From NCBI GenBank assembly GCA_003497555.1, contig DNNS01000346.1:7008-12133 (forward strand): a stretch of 5,126 nt of DNA, in the 5' to 3' direction. The notes beneath the pieces were generated by a model that ran no database searches, was not told the origin of the DNA, and worked only from the letters and a program-made list of their open reading frames with translations. Numbering within the stretch: the first letter of the stretch is position 1; every line of letters begins with the position of its first letter. Shown one piece after another: positions 1-5,126 of this stretch. The translations under genes and the position numbers were made by a program. Origin of the DNA: Spirochaetia bacterium (lineage in GTDB: Bacteria; Spirochaetota; UBA12135).

Positions 1-100
1 AATAAAATTAATTTTTTCATTTTTCTTCCACTTTGTAATATATTATATGAAGTATAAAATAATATTGCTTTCAAAATAATACTATGATACTATTTCAAAC

Positions 101-994
101 ATGAAGAAAAAACCGGCGCAGACAGCAGAAACGCAGAAAGATCTGGTAATAATCAATATGAAAAACCGGAATAATTATACCAAAAAAAATACCATGTTTA
201 ATGTATTCCTGCTGAGCAGGCTCCGTTTCAGCAAACCAACCAGAAAGCTCCGGTTTCTCAGGCATAAAAATATAATGGAAATTACTTATATTTACAAAGG
301 CCAATATACCCTGATAGTAAATGACGTTAAATATAATTTAAAAGGCGGAGATTTAATAATTGTGTATCCCGGCGAAGAACACGGGTCCCCGGGGCATCCT
401 GATGCGAGAACAGTATTATACTGGTACTGGGCGCTTGCTGAAAAACATCATATGTTCCCTCCTGACATGCCTGAAGAAGAGCTTAAACTGTGCCGGGATG
501 TACTTGGAATAAAAAAAAGAAAATTCCGGGGAAGTACAGCTATCAAGGATATCATGGAAAATATAATATCCGTAAATGAAAAAAACGATGATTTAAAAAT
601 ATTACAGTTTAAAAGCGCTTTAACCAACTTGCTGATCAACACTGTCAGCCTGTCCCGCAGGCAGGAAAAAACCATTTCCCCGGGCATAAAAAACAGTCTT
701 GATTATATTGAAAACAATATTAATGACGATATCAAACTTGCCGCATTAGCCGGGACTTCCGGCCTTTCCCTGCCCCGTTTCAAACAGAAATTCAAACAGG
801 AAACAGGCATACCTCCGGGCGAATATGCGCTTTTACAAAAGATTAAAAAGGCAAAGATTCTGCTGAAAAATAACAATCTCAGTATAACCGGGATTGCCTT
901 TGAGCTCGGTTTCGCCTCCAGCCAGTATTTTGCAACTGTGTTCAAGAGGCTTACAGGCGAAAAACCGGGGGAGTACAGAAGAAAGGTGATTTAA
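101..994 (+). CDS. AraC-family transcriptional regulator with cupin-like sensor domain
   Basis: This gene encodes a predicted cytoplasmic DNA-binding regulator, probably responding to a sugar or related small molecule; the ligand cannot be told. Residues about 50-100 look like the AraC-type cupin: a strand series around ITYIYKGQYTLIV, then GGDLIIVYPGEEH at 82-94, the usual turn and histidine of this family. The C-terminal 100 residues hold two helix-turn-helix units, about 211-233 (IKLAALAGTSGLS) and 261-286 (SITGIAFELGFASSQYF), ending in the family signature FKRLTGEKPGEYRR. The total of 297 aa is normal for the family. The start is uncertain: no Shine-Dalgarno motif precedes the ATG at 101, and residues 1-45 are Lys/Asn/Thr-rich and unlike the family. 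The ATGs at 158 (residue 20) or 194 (residue 32) are possible alternatives, also without a clear RBS. No operon partner follows. The nearest possible carbohydrate target is the hydrolase unit about 1.7 kb downstream, but no link is shown. Confidence 0.9.
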   Translation: MKKKPAQTAETQKDLVIINMKNRNNYTKKNTMFNVFLLSRLRFSKPTRKLRFLRHKNIMEITYIYKGQYTLIVNDVKYNLKGGDLIIVYPGEEHGSPGHPDARTVLYWYWALAEKHHMFPPDMPEEELKLCRDVLGIKKRKFRGSTAIKDIMENIISVNEKNDDLKILQFKSALTNLLINTVSLSRRQEKTISPGIKNSLDYIENNINDDIKLAALAGTSGLSLPRFKQKFKQETGIPPGEYALLQKIKKAKILLKNNNLSITGIAFELGFASSQYFATVFKRLTGEKPGEYRRKVI

Positions 995-1354
995 CAAGCA
1001 GGGTATATTTTTCGCTACTGCGTTATTTTGCCGATATGTCGAAAAATATTTTTCCTCTGTTTTTCGCGATAATCTGCCGGCGATGAAACAATGTGTGTTA
1101 ATGGGTGCCTTGGATTAGCACATAAACGCAAAAATATGTTTTTAGGGCGGAATATAACTATGGCACAGTGCGGCAAAAAGATCTATTATTGCCAGGGGGT
1201 TTTCTATGCATCATCGTTGAAGATTTAAAGGAAATTATATTATGCGTTTCAAAATTATTAAATGAATTATTTATATTGCAGGTTAGTTCGTTTCTGCCGG
1301 ATGTGTATTCAGGGTAACGCGGTTGGCCGAAAAGTTACAAGAAAACTGCATATC

Positions 1355-1440
1355 AAAAAAAATCATAATTTTATTAACGGTTTCTGTAATAAAGAAACAA
1401 AGGTGGATAATGAAAAAAAATCATAGTATGCTTTAAACGG
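1355..1440. repeat. Imperfect direct repeat, two copies 58 bp apart
   Basis: The 13-mer AAAAAAAATCATA occurs at 1355-1367 and again at 1413-1425. In both copies it is followed by a T-rich stretch ending in ACGG (1377-1380 and 1437-1440), so the similarity covers roughly 26-28 bp. This could be a decayed tandem duplication with a 58-bp period. The A-run raises the chance-match rate, so the call is modest. Confidence 0.4.
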
Positions 1441-1512
1441 AAGACAGGGAGGAGTGGTCAAATAAATTGCGCCCCTAGGCGGAATACATTGCGGATGACA
1501 ATTGGGCAAAAA

Positions 1513-1562
1513 TATCGTATTAAAGGCAATATGACTCTGTTTTTACTCCTTTTTATACGATA
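1513..1562. repeat. Imperfect inverted repeat with 21-nt loop
   Basis: The left arm TATCGTATTAAAGG (1513-1526) matches the reverse complement of the right arm at 1548-1562, which reads TATCGTATAAAAAGG. The intervening loop is 1527-1547. Outside the arms, a weaker AATTG-containing similarity continues (AATTGGGC on the left, AATTGC on the complement of the right). It could be a protein-binding site, an RNA hairpin or the remains of a small mobile element. There is no T-run immediately after it, so it is not a standard terminator. Confidence 0.4.
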
Positions 1563-1914
1563 GCAATTCGGTAAAGACTATGACTACAATTCGGTGCGTA
1601 ACAATTAAATGAAGTGTCTGACGATTTATTTTTTAATAATATCATTACGATACATTATTTAACAATTACACTACATAGCCAAAACAATTAAGCCCCAAAT
1701 ATTTCCTACAACAAAAGTCTGCATTGCGTAATGTATTTTATAATAGTGAAAAGTACGATTTTTTTATCATCCCTACGTTTTTATTATACCATAGGTACAT
1801 TGCTAAAATAATAATAATAAATGATATGCTCAACTTGGCTACATGGGAAAAATACTGCTTAGGTCGCTATTCTGTTCCGTTTGCGGCCTGACTGAGATTT
1901 TAAAGGATCACAAT

Positions 1915-2337
1915 TTAATAATAAGAAACCCAAATATCGTTTGTTCTAATCCATCCTTCACAGATTCCCGCAAAAATATATATTTTATTATTAAATAAAA
2001 CACTTGAAAAATCATATCTGCCAGTAAAAGAATTAATAAGGGTGTTTTCCTCCCAATTTTCACCAAAAGAAGAAATCCATAGGTCATTACCCATTATGAT
2101 GTTTGGCTCCTGATTGCCACCAAATAATATAATTTTATTTTCAAAAATAACTGTTTGATGACCATATCGACTTGACCAACTTGCCGAAGGAGTTACAAGT
2201 GTCCAATCTGATCCATTCACACTAGACCAGACATCATTCGTAGCATTACTACCAGCACCACCAAAAATGTACATTTGATTATTAAAAGAGCAAGCAGTTG
2301 CCATAAACCTAGATTTCCAATTAGCGCAAGGAGTCAC
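1915..2337 (-). pseudogene. Kelch-repeat beta-propeller protein, 5'-truncated C-terminal fragment
   Basis: The 140-residue frame (nominal GTG start at 2337) contains about three kelch-type blades. Each has an aromatic/SR-type lead, a hydrophobic strand and a GG turn: NWKSRFMATACSFNNQMYIF-GG, then SWSSRYGHQTVIFENKIILF-GG, then FTGRYDFSSVLFNNKIYIF-AG. Each is followed by an NDVW / NDLW / NDIW strand. Kelch propellers normally need five to seven blades, so most of the protein is missing. The frame is open further upstream to a TAA at 2383-2385, adding IAWSNVT, which fits the end of another blade; homology seems to stop near 2355. No Shine-Dalgarno motif precedes the GTG, and no signal peptide remains. 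Such proteins are usually secreted or surface-exposed and mediate protein or glycan contacts; here the fragment is probably not functional. The stop at 1915-1917 looks like the natural C-terminus, just after the last blade strand (NDIWVSYY). Confidence 0.75.
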
Positions 2338-2442
2338 ATTAGACCAAGCAATTCCTACCCTCTTAAAACCAAATTCACGAATTTAGTATTCCAAAACCGC
2401 CCCCTTGCGCTACTGACATTCTTACGCGTATTTTGCGGCCTT

Positions 2443-2649
2443 TTAGTCCACAGTACACCCATCATCAAAAACTTCTCTCATCACCTTCTCGTATTCAATA
2501 TATTTTATTTCCGGCGGAAGCCCACGCGCGTCTTCAATCCATAGACCGGGACGACTCAGTATTTTTTCTATAACATCATCTTTATCAATCACCGCGATCA
2601 TTTTCATTGTAGCGCAGTATGGCGGCAAACAAGCGGATCGACTCAGAAT
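2443..2649 (-). pseudogene. C-terminal remnant of an IS91-type transposase
   Basis: The open frame reads YCATMKMIAVIDKDDVIEKI, then LSRPGLWIEDARGLPPE, and ends EYEKVMREVFDDGCTVD followed by TAA. This resembles the tail of IS91/IS801-type Y2 transposases, where a zinc-finger-like CPxCxxxMKIIAxI segment is followed by xDPxVIxxILxHLGLW and a proline-rich end. Family knowledge is from memory and no search was run. The frame is closed upstream by a TAA at 2650-2652. A nominal TTG at 2626-2628 is the only start-like codon, and the catalytic part that should lie at higher coordinates is absent. The leading cysteine motif also looks eroded (LPPYCATM). It lies on the same strand as, and just upstream of, the truncated kelch gene, so this element may have cut that gene. 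Confidence 0.5.
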
Positions 2650-2707
2650 TTAAGTTTTACAATAATAATAAACAAAAAGCTGGGACATTCTAATAGAAAG
2701 AAAAGTC

Positions 2708-2735
2708 TTGACAATTTTTTAAAATCTGCTATAAT
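2708..2735 (+). promoter_or_regulatory. Consensus sigma70-type promoter
   Basis: A perfect -35 TTGACA (2708-2713) and a perfect -10 TATAAT (2730-2735) are separated by 16 bp. The start of transcription would fall near 2742, inside the operator described next. It is the strongest promoter in the window and reads into the solute-binding remnant and then the glycoside hydrolase. Confidence 0.88.
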
Positions 2736-2738
2736 ATA

Positions 2739-2754
2739 ACGAAAGCGTTTTCGT
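2739..2754 (+). promoter_or_regulatory. LacI/GalR-type operator overlapping the transcription start
   Basis: ACGAAAGC-GTTTTCGT is a palindrome with 7 of 8 matching pairs and a central CpG, the hallmark of LacI-family operators. It also resembles a CcpA catabolite (cre) site, although the outer TG/CA of cre is replaced by CG/CG. It starts 3 bp after the -10 box, so a bound repressor would block initiation. A sugar-responsive LacI-type repressor is inferred; none is encoded in this window. Confidence 0.75.
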
Positions 2755-2755
2755 A

Positions 2756-2760
2756 AAGGA
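2756..2760 (+). promoter_or_regulatory. Ribosome binding site of the solute-binding remnant
   Basis: AAGGA lies 6 nt before the ATG at 2767. Together with the promoter and operator it shows that this is a genuine, once-functional gene start. Confidence 0.75.
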
Positions 2761-2766
2761 ATTTGT

Positions 2767-3057
2767 ATGAAAAAATTGCTTTCCCTTGTTTTATCCGCCG
2801 CAATTATTTTTATGGCATGCGCCCCATCCAACTCGGGTTATTTGGCAGTAAGTTCCGTGTGTAAAAACCTCGAAGCTGCCTATAAATTTTTCAAATTTTT
2901 TATTTCAGAAGAAGGGGCAAACCGTTTTGCTTTCATGAAAACGGCATGTCGGACCGAATTCAATCAACAAAAAAATTCCATACTGTTCCGCCGGCGTCAA
3001 TTAACCGTTTATACTTACGAATTACTTGAAAGCATTTTCATACAAGGATTTGCATAA
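2767..3057 (+). pseudogene. Sugar ABC transporter solute-binding lipoprotein, internally deleted remnant
   Basis: The 96-residue frame begins with a lipoprotein signal, MKKLLSLVLSAAIIFMAC. The cysteine at residue 18 is the likely lipidation site, although F-M-A-C is a weak lipobox. After APSNSG it jumps to GYLAVSSVCKNLEAAYKFFK and FFISEEGANRF. That resembles the late part of family-1 extracellular solute-binding proteins (the segment in which remaining residues follow 'sknkeaAwkFikfl'). These proteins are normally about 400-450 aa, so roughly 300 central residues are gone; the junction is near 2836-2841. After about 2930 the frame-0 peptide loses family character, while the -1 frame gives ENGMSDRI and VPPASINR, typical of the family's C-terminus. 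Frame 0 then resumes with VYTYELLES, suggesting two compensating frameshifts. No permease genes flank it. It can no longer bind sugar; it might still make a short leader peptide ahead of the hydrolase. Confidence 0.75.
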
Positions 3058-3084
3058 AATGATACAAATATTTTCATTTAAATA

Positions 3085-3090
3085 TGGAGG
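3085..3090 (+). promoter_or_regulatory. Ribosome binding site that fixes the hydrolase start
   Basis: TGGAGG lies 10 nt before the ATG at 3101. The frame is open back to an ATG at 3026, but that codon has no Shine-Dalgarno motif, overlaps the preceding remnant and would place charged residues ahead of the signal peptide. The start at 3101 is therefore preferred. Confidence 0.75.
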
Positions 3091-3100
3091 CGCAAGATAC

Positions 3101-4969
3101 ATGGCTAATATTTTAAAACATATTAAAGCTGGCTGCGGAAGTTTTTCTGCTTCCCTGTGTGCATTACTCTTCGTGACCGCTTTGGCTCTTTTCCCCGCAG
3201 ACATTCCTGACATCTCCTTATCAAATCATGCATGGGAACTCGACCATGGTGTCCGAATCGAAAACGGCACGCTGATCGTCGAAGGAGACAGCGCGGCAAC
3301 ACGTCGCGCAAAAATCATTGTCCCCGCAGAAGCATTCGGACATGCTCCGCTTTACCTCGCTGGCGAAATAAAGCTTGAAAATGCCGCACTCGGAAAGAAC
3401 TACTACCATGCTCCCAAATTCAAGATATATCAGTCGGATGACCTGACGAAGTATGCTGCAAGAAATATTTCTTCAGGCGGAAATACGGACTGGAGTTTGT
3501 TCGCCCTAAAATATCAAATAAAAAAGGAAGACCGGGCAGCGGCGCTGCTCGTCGAAATTTCTATGCAGCAATGCACCGGCATTTTCTACGTAAGGAATCT
3601 CGTGTTTTCACTCACACCTCCAGCGCTTGAATTAAATTCCTTTCCGTACGCGTTGCCGGAACATCTTGTGTGCTCCATAGCGATTGAAAAAAATAATACC
3701 AAACCTTTTAATAATAATCTTTTAGGGGCTAATTCTCAATTCGTGTTTGATGCGGATTACAGTTACGATAGCCCTATCATTGATATTGCTGTGAAAGATT
3801 CCGGCATTACGCTTCTGCGCTTCCCAGGCGGCACCGTGGCGAACTGGTATGACTGGGAAACCGATAAATATTTCATACCCCCGGATGGCCCCCCCCCAAA
3901 GTTCGGAATCCGCGACAAGGCATTCCGGTACAGGGCATATGAAACACTGTGCAAAAACAATAAGCTTTCGACCATCCAGGTATTCAATATTCTTTATGAT
4001 TCACCAGAAAAATCCGCCCAACGTCTTCGATCGCTCATTCGAGACGGAATGCGCCCGTCATGGATTGAGCTTGGAAATGAGAATGAAAATAGAGATCAGC
4101 AAAGCACCGAAATTTATACCGCCGAGGCATACATCAAGAAAACGAAGTCTGTTGTCGATGCACTCAAGATGGTCGACCCGTCAATCAAATGTGCGGTCAA
4201 CATTCAGCACGGTAATCTTGCCGAAAATGAATGGGCAGTGGCTTTGGCACAAAACCGTTATTTTGACGCCGTCGTGATGCATCCATACGCACTCAAAGGA
4301 GGAAGCGCCTTCGACACCGAAACGATGCGAGGCATACTTAAGGCATACATGACTGTGAAAGAATACATCGACGATTACCGCACAATATTCATGCGCACGC
4401 CGCTTCTAATCTCCGAATGGGGATGCCCAGCGGTCAGTAAAAAAATCGTACAGGGCAATCATATCACGGCACTTGGCACTGCGGATGCCTTTTTCGCTAT
4501 TATTGAAAACGCCGACGACAATCTCGTTGAAATGGCCTCGTTACACATTTTTTTCGGAGATTTCATGGGAATGTATTATGTCGATGCAGACAGACGTCTC
4601 GTGAAGCGCGGATATGCCATCGTATTCAGAATGATTTCTTCCGTTTTCAAAGACTCTGAATTATTCACCGCTCGTTCCAGGTCACCGGAACTCGTCGCCG
4701 GGCTTCCGGCTATCCAGGCTCGCGCTTCTCGCAGCAGGGATGGGATAATACGTGTCTTCACCGTTAATAAATGTCCGCAAAAAGCGGCATTAGTAATTGA
4801 AATCGATGGCGTTCCCTATGCCGGTGCGTGGAGCATTGAGTCATTCAGTGAAACAGACATTACTGATCATCGGGAATATGCGATCAACGAAAATCCTGTG
4901 AAAAAAAGCCAGGGCAGCGGTGCAATAACTCTTGCGGAATATTCAATCAATATAGTGACGCTCAAATAA
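3101..4969 (+). CDS. Secreted clan GH-A glycoside hydrolase, GH51 alpha-L-arabinofuranosidase-like
   Basis: The 622-residue protein is predicted to be exported and to cleave plant-type glycans, most likely removing arabinofuranosyl side chains. It starts with a signal peptide or anchor (basic residues 6-9, hydrophobic 15-31). Residues about 38-195 form a beta-rich region of carbohydrate-binding-module type. A TIM-barrel part runs from about 200 to 500, with LLGANSQF at 207, LRFPGGTVANWYDWE at 239 (GH51 style), WIELGNENE with the acid/base candidate Glu327, DAVVMHPY (His394), and LISEWG with the nucleophile candidate Glu439. The 112-residue spacing of the two glutamates fits GH51. A C-terminal beta-sandwich (about 500-622) ends in NENPV and SINIVTLK, as in that family. 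Substrate is not certain; a divergent GH51 relative or another clan-A family remains possible. It sits 43 bp after the solute-binding remnant and probably shares its promoter and operator. Its base composition is visibly richer in G+C than the DNA to its left. Confidence 0.85.
   Translation: MANILKHIKAGCGSFSASLCALLFVTALALFPADIPDISLSNHAWELDHGVRIENGTLIVEGDSAATRRAKIIVPAEAFGHAPLYLAGEIKLENAALGKNYYHAPKFKIYQSDDLTKYAARNISSGGNTDWSLFALKYQIKKEDRAAALLVEISMQQCTGIFYVRNLVFSLTPPALELNSFPYALPEHLVCSIAIEKNNTKPFNNNLLGANSQFVFDADYSYDSPIIDIAVKDSGITLLRFPGGTVANWYDWETDKYFIPPDGPPPKFGIRDKAFRYRAYETLCKNNKLSTIQVFNILYDSPEKSAQRLRSLIRDGMRPSWIELGNENENRDQQSTEIYTAEAYIKKTKSVVDALKMVDPSIKCAVNIQHGNLAENEWAVALAQNRYFDAVVMHPYALKGGSAFDTETMRGILKAYMTVKEYIDDYRTIFMRTPLLISEWGCPAVSKKIVQGNHITALGTADAFFAIIENADDNLVEMASLHIFFGDFMGMYYVDADRRLVKRGYAIVFRMISSVFKDSELFTARSRSPELVAGLPAIQARASRSRDGIIRVFTVNKCPQKAALVIEIDGVPYAGAWSIESFSETDITDHREYAINENPVKKSQGSGAITLAEYSINIVTLK
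3889..3897 (+). repeat. C9 homopolymer inside the hydrolase gene
   Basis: Nine consecutive C residues encode part of Gly-Pro-Pro-Pro (residues 263-266) between the RFPGG strand and the catalytic region. A one-base slip would truncate the enzyme before both catalytic glutamates. The frame is intact as given. Confidence 0.8.
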
Positions 4970-5126
4970 TGAGATATAGAAATTTTTTGTCGAATTATGC
5001 TTGAGATGAATAGGATTTTGTTTTTTTTACTTTAGCTCATTATACCCCTTTCCCTGCCAAAATTCAATTTTCCAATAAAAACGTTTCGAAATTCTGCTTT
5101 ATTGACTTATTGAATTCGCCTTTGTA
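4970..5126. other. Non-coding tail after the hydrolase
   Basis: AT-rich sequence with T-runs (about 4983-4988 and 5020-5030) but no GC-rich hairpin in front of them, so no standard terminator can be called. A small palindrome, AAACGTTT (5079-5086), is present. The window ends before any further gene start can be recognised. Confidence 0.5.

Larger units (their letters stand above)
995..1914. other. Long region without a recognisable gene
   Basis: About 920 bp of AT-rich DNA with frequent stops on both strands and no tRNA, rRNA or known riboswitch that I can recognise. It contains isolated start-like fragments: AAAGGA followed by ATG at 1242 (7 codons), and AGGTGG followed by ATG at 1410 (8 codons, MKKNHSML). 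Each dies at once, so they are either chance or beheaded gene starts. It also contains a 13-bp direct repeat, an imperfect inverted repeat and an AT-only 14-bp palindrome at 1041-1054. The composition resembles decayed or spacer DNA, matching the broken genes that follow. No GC-rich hairpin plus T-run was found after the regulator gene. Confidence 0.6.

Noticed and set aside
53..60. TATAAA/TAAAAT boxes upstream of the regulator as its promoter.
   Set aside because: The whole first 100 bases are A/T-rich, and -35-like partners (such as TTGTAA at 33) are weak, so the boxes are not distinguishable from background.
1041..1054. The perfect palindrome GAAAAATATTTTTC after the regulator gene as a terminator.
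   Set aside because: The stem is almost pure A/T with no loop, and no following T-run distinguishes it from the AT-rich background.
1172..1193. A GGCAA...TTGCC hairpin followed by GGGGG and TTTT as a terminator.
   Set aside because: The stem is only 5 bp with a 12-nt loop, and the T-run is short and offset by a G-run.
1783..1793. An extended -10 motif on the minus strand (TGGTATAAT).
   Set aside because: There is no -35 partner at the right distance, and the only downstream frame is a 10-codon peptide (MIKKSYFSLL).
1880..2441. A 10-bp direct repeat, TTTGCGGCCT, at 1880-1889 and 2432-2441 flanking the kelch fragment, as a possible target-site duplication.
   Set aside because: Several 10-bp matches are expected by chance in 5 kb. 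The flanks do not match, and no element ends are visible next to the copies.
2275..2544. An 89-codon + strand open frame across the kelch and transposase fragments.
   Set aside because: The opposite strand carries recognisable kelch and transposase-like residues over the same bases. The + frame is compositionally random and has no RBS.
3849..4277. A 142-codon + strand open frame inside the hydrolase gene.
   Set aside because: It overlaps the hydrolase in another frame, where the catalytic motifs are clear. Its peptide has no recognisable features.
5079..5088. AAACGTTT with flanking TCG as a second LacI-type operator downstream of the hydrolase.
   Set aside because: Only 8 bp are palindromic, the spacing differs from the site at 2739-2754, and no promoter boxes accompany it.

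Overview
The window is AT-rich, low-density bacterial DNA. It holds two gene models that look intact and three gene remnants. The intact genes are an AraC-family regulator (left, + strand) and a secreted GH51-like glycoside hydrolase (right, + strand). Between them lie a stretch of about 920 bp with no recognisable gene, a 5'-truncated kelch-repeat fragment (- strand), the C-terminal tail of what looks like an IS91-type transposase (- strand), and a collapsed lipoprotein gene for a sugar-ABC solute-binding protein (+ strand). The kelch blades (NDVW / SRYGH style) and the sugar-uptake and glycosidase content would fit a host-associated or plant-polymer-degrading anaerobe, possibly a spirochaete. 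That is a guess from style, because no taxonomic marker is present.

Layout: 1-100 is AT-rich DNA upstream of the regulator. 101-994 encodes the AraC regulator, with a cupin-like sensor domain and a C-terminal double helix-turn-helix. 995-1914 has no supported gene; it contains a 13-bp direct repeat and an imperfect inverted repeat. 1915-2382 is an open frame with the last kelch blades of a beta-propeller. 2443-2649 is an open frame with the transposase tail. 2708-2760 is a textbook promoter, a LacI-type operator and a ribosome binding site. 2767-3057 is a solute-binding protein reduced to its signal peptide joined to its C-terminal end. 3101-4969 encodes the glycoside hydrolase. 4970-5126 is non-coding trailing sequence.

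The likely story (inference) is a carbohydrate-use operon that has been condensed. Its sugar-responsive promoter and operator survive. The first gene (binding protein) has lost its middle and is frameshifted. No permease genes remain next to it, and the hydrolase now sits 43 bp behind the remnant, probably read from the same promoter. The neighbouring transposase tail suggests mobile-element activity drove some of this rearrangement. I did not find a coherent new multi-gene system. The most interesting part is the remodelled promoter, operator, remnant and hydrolase unit.
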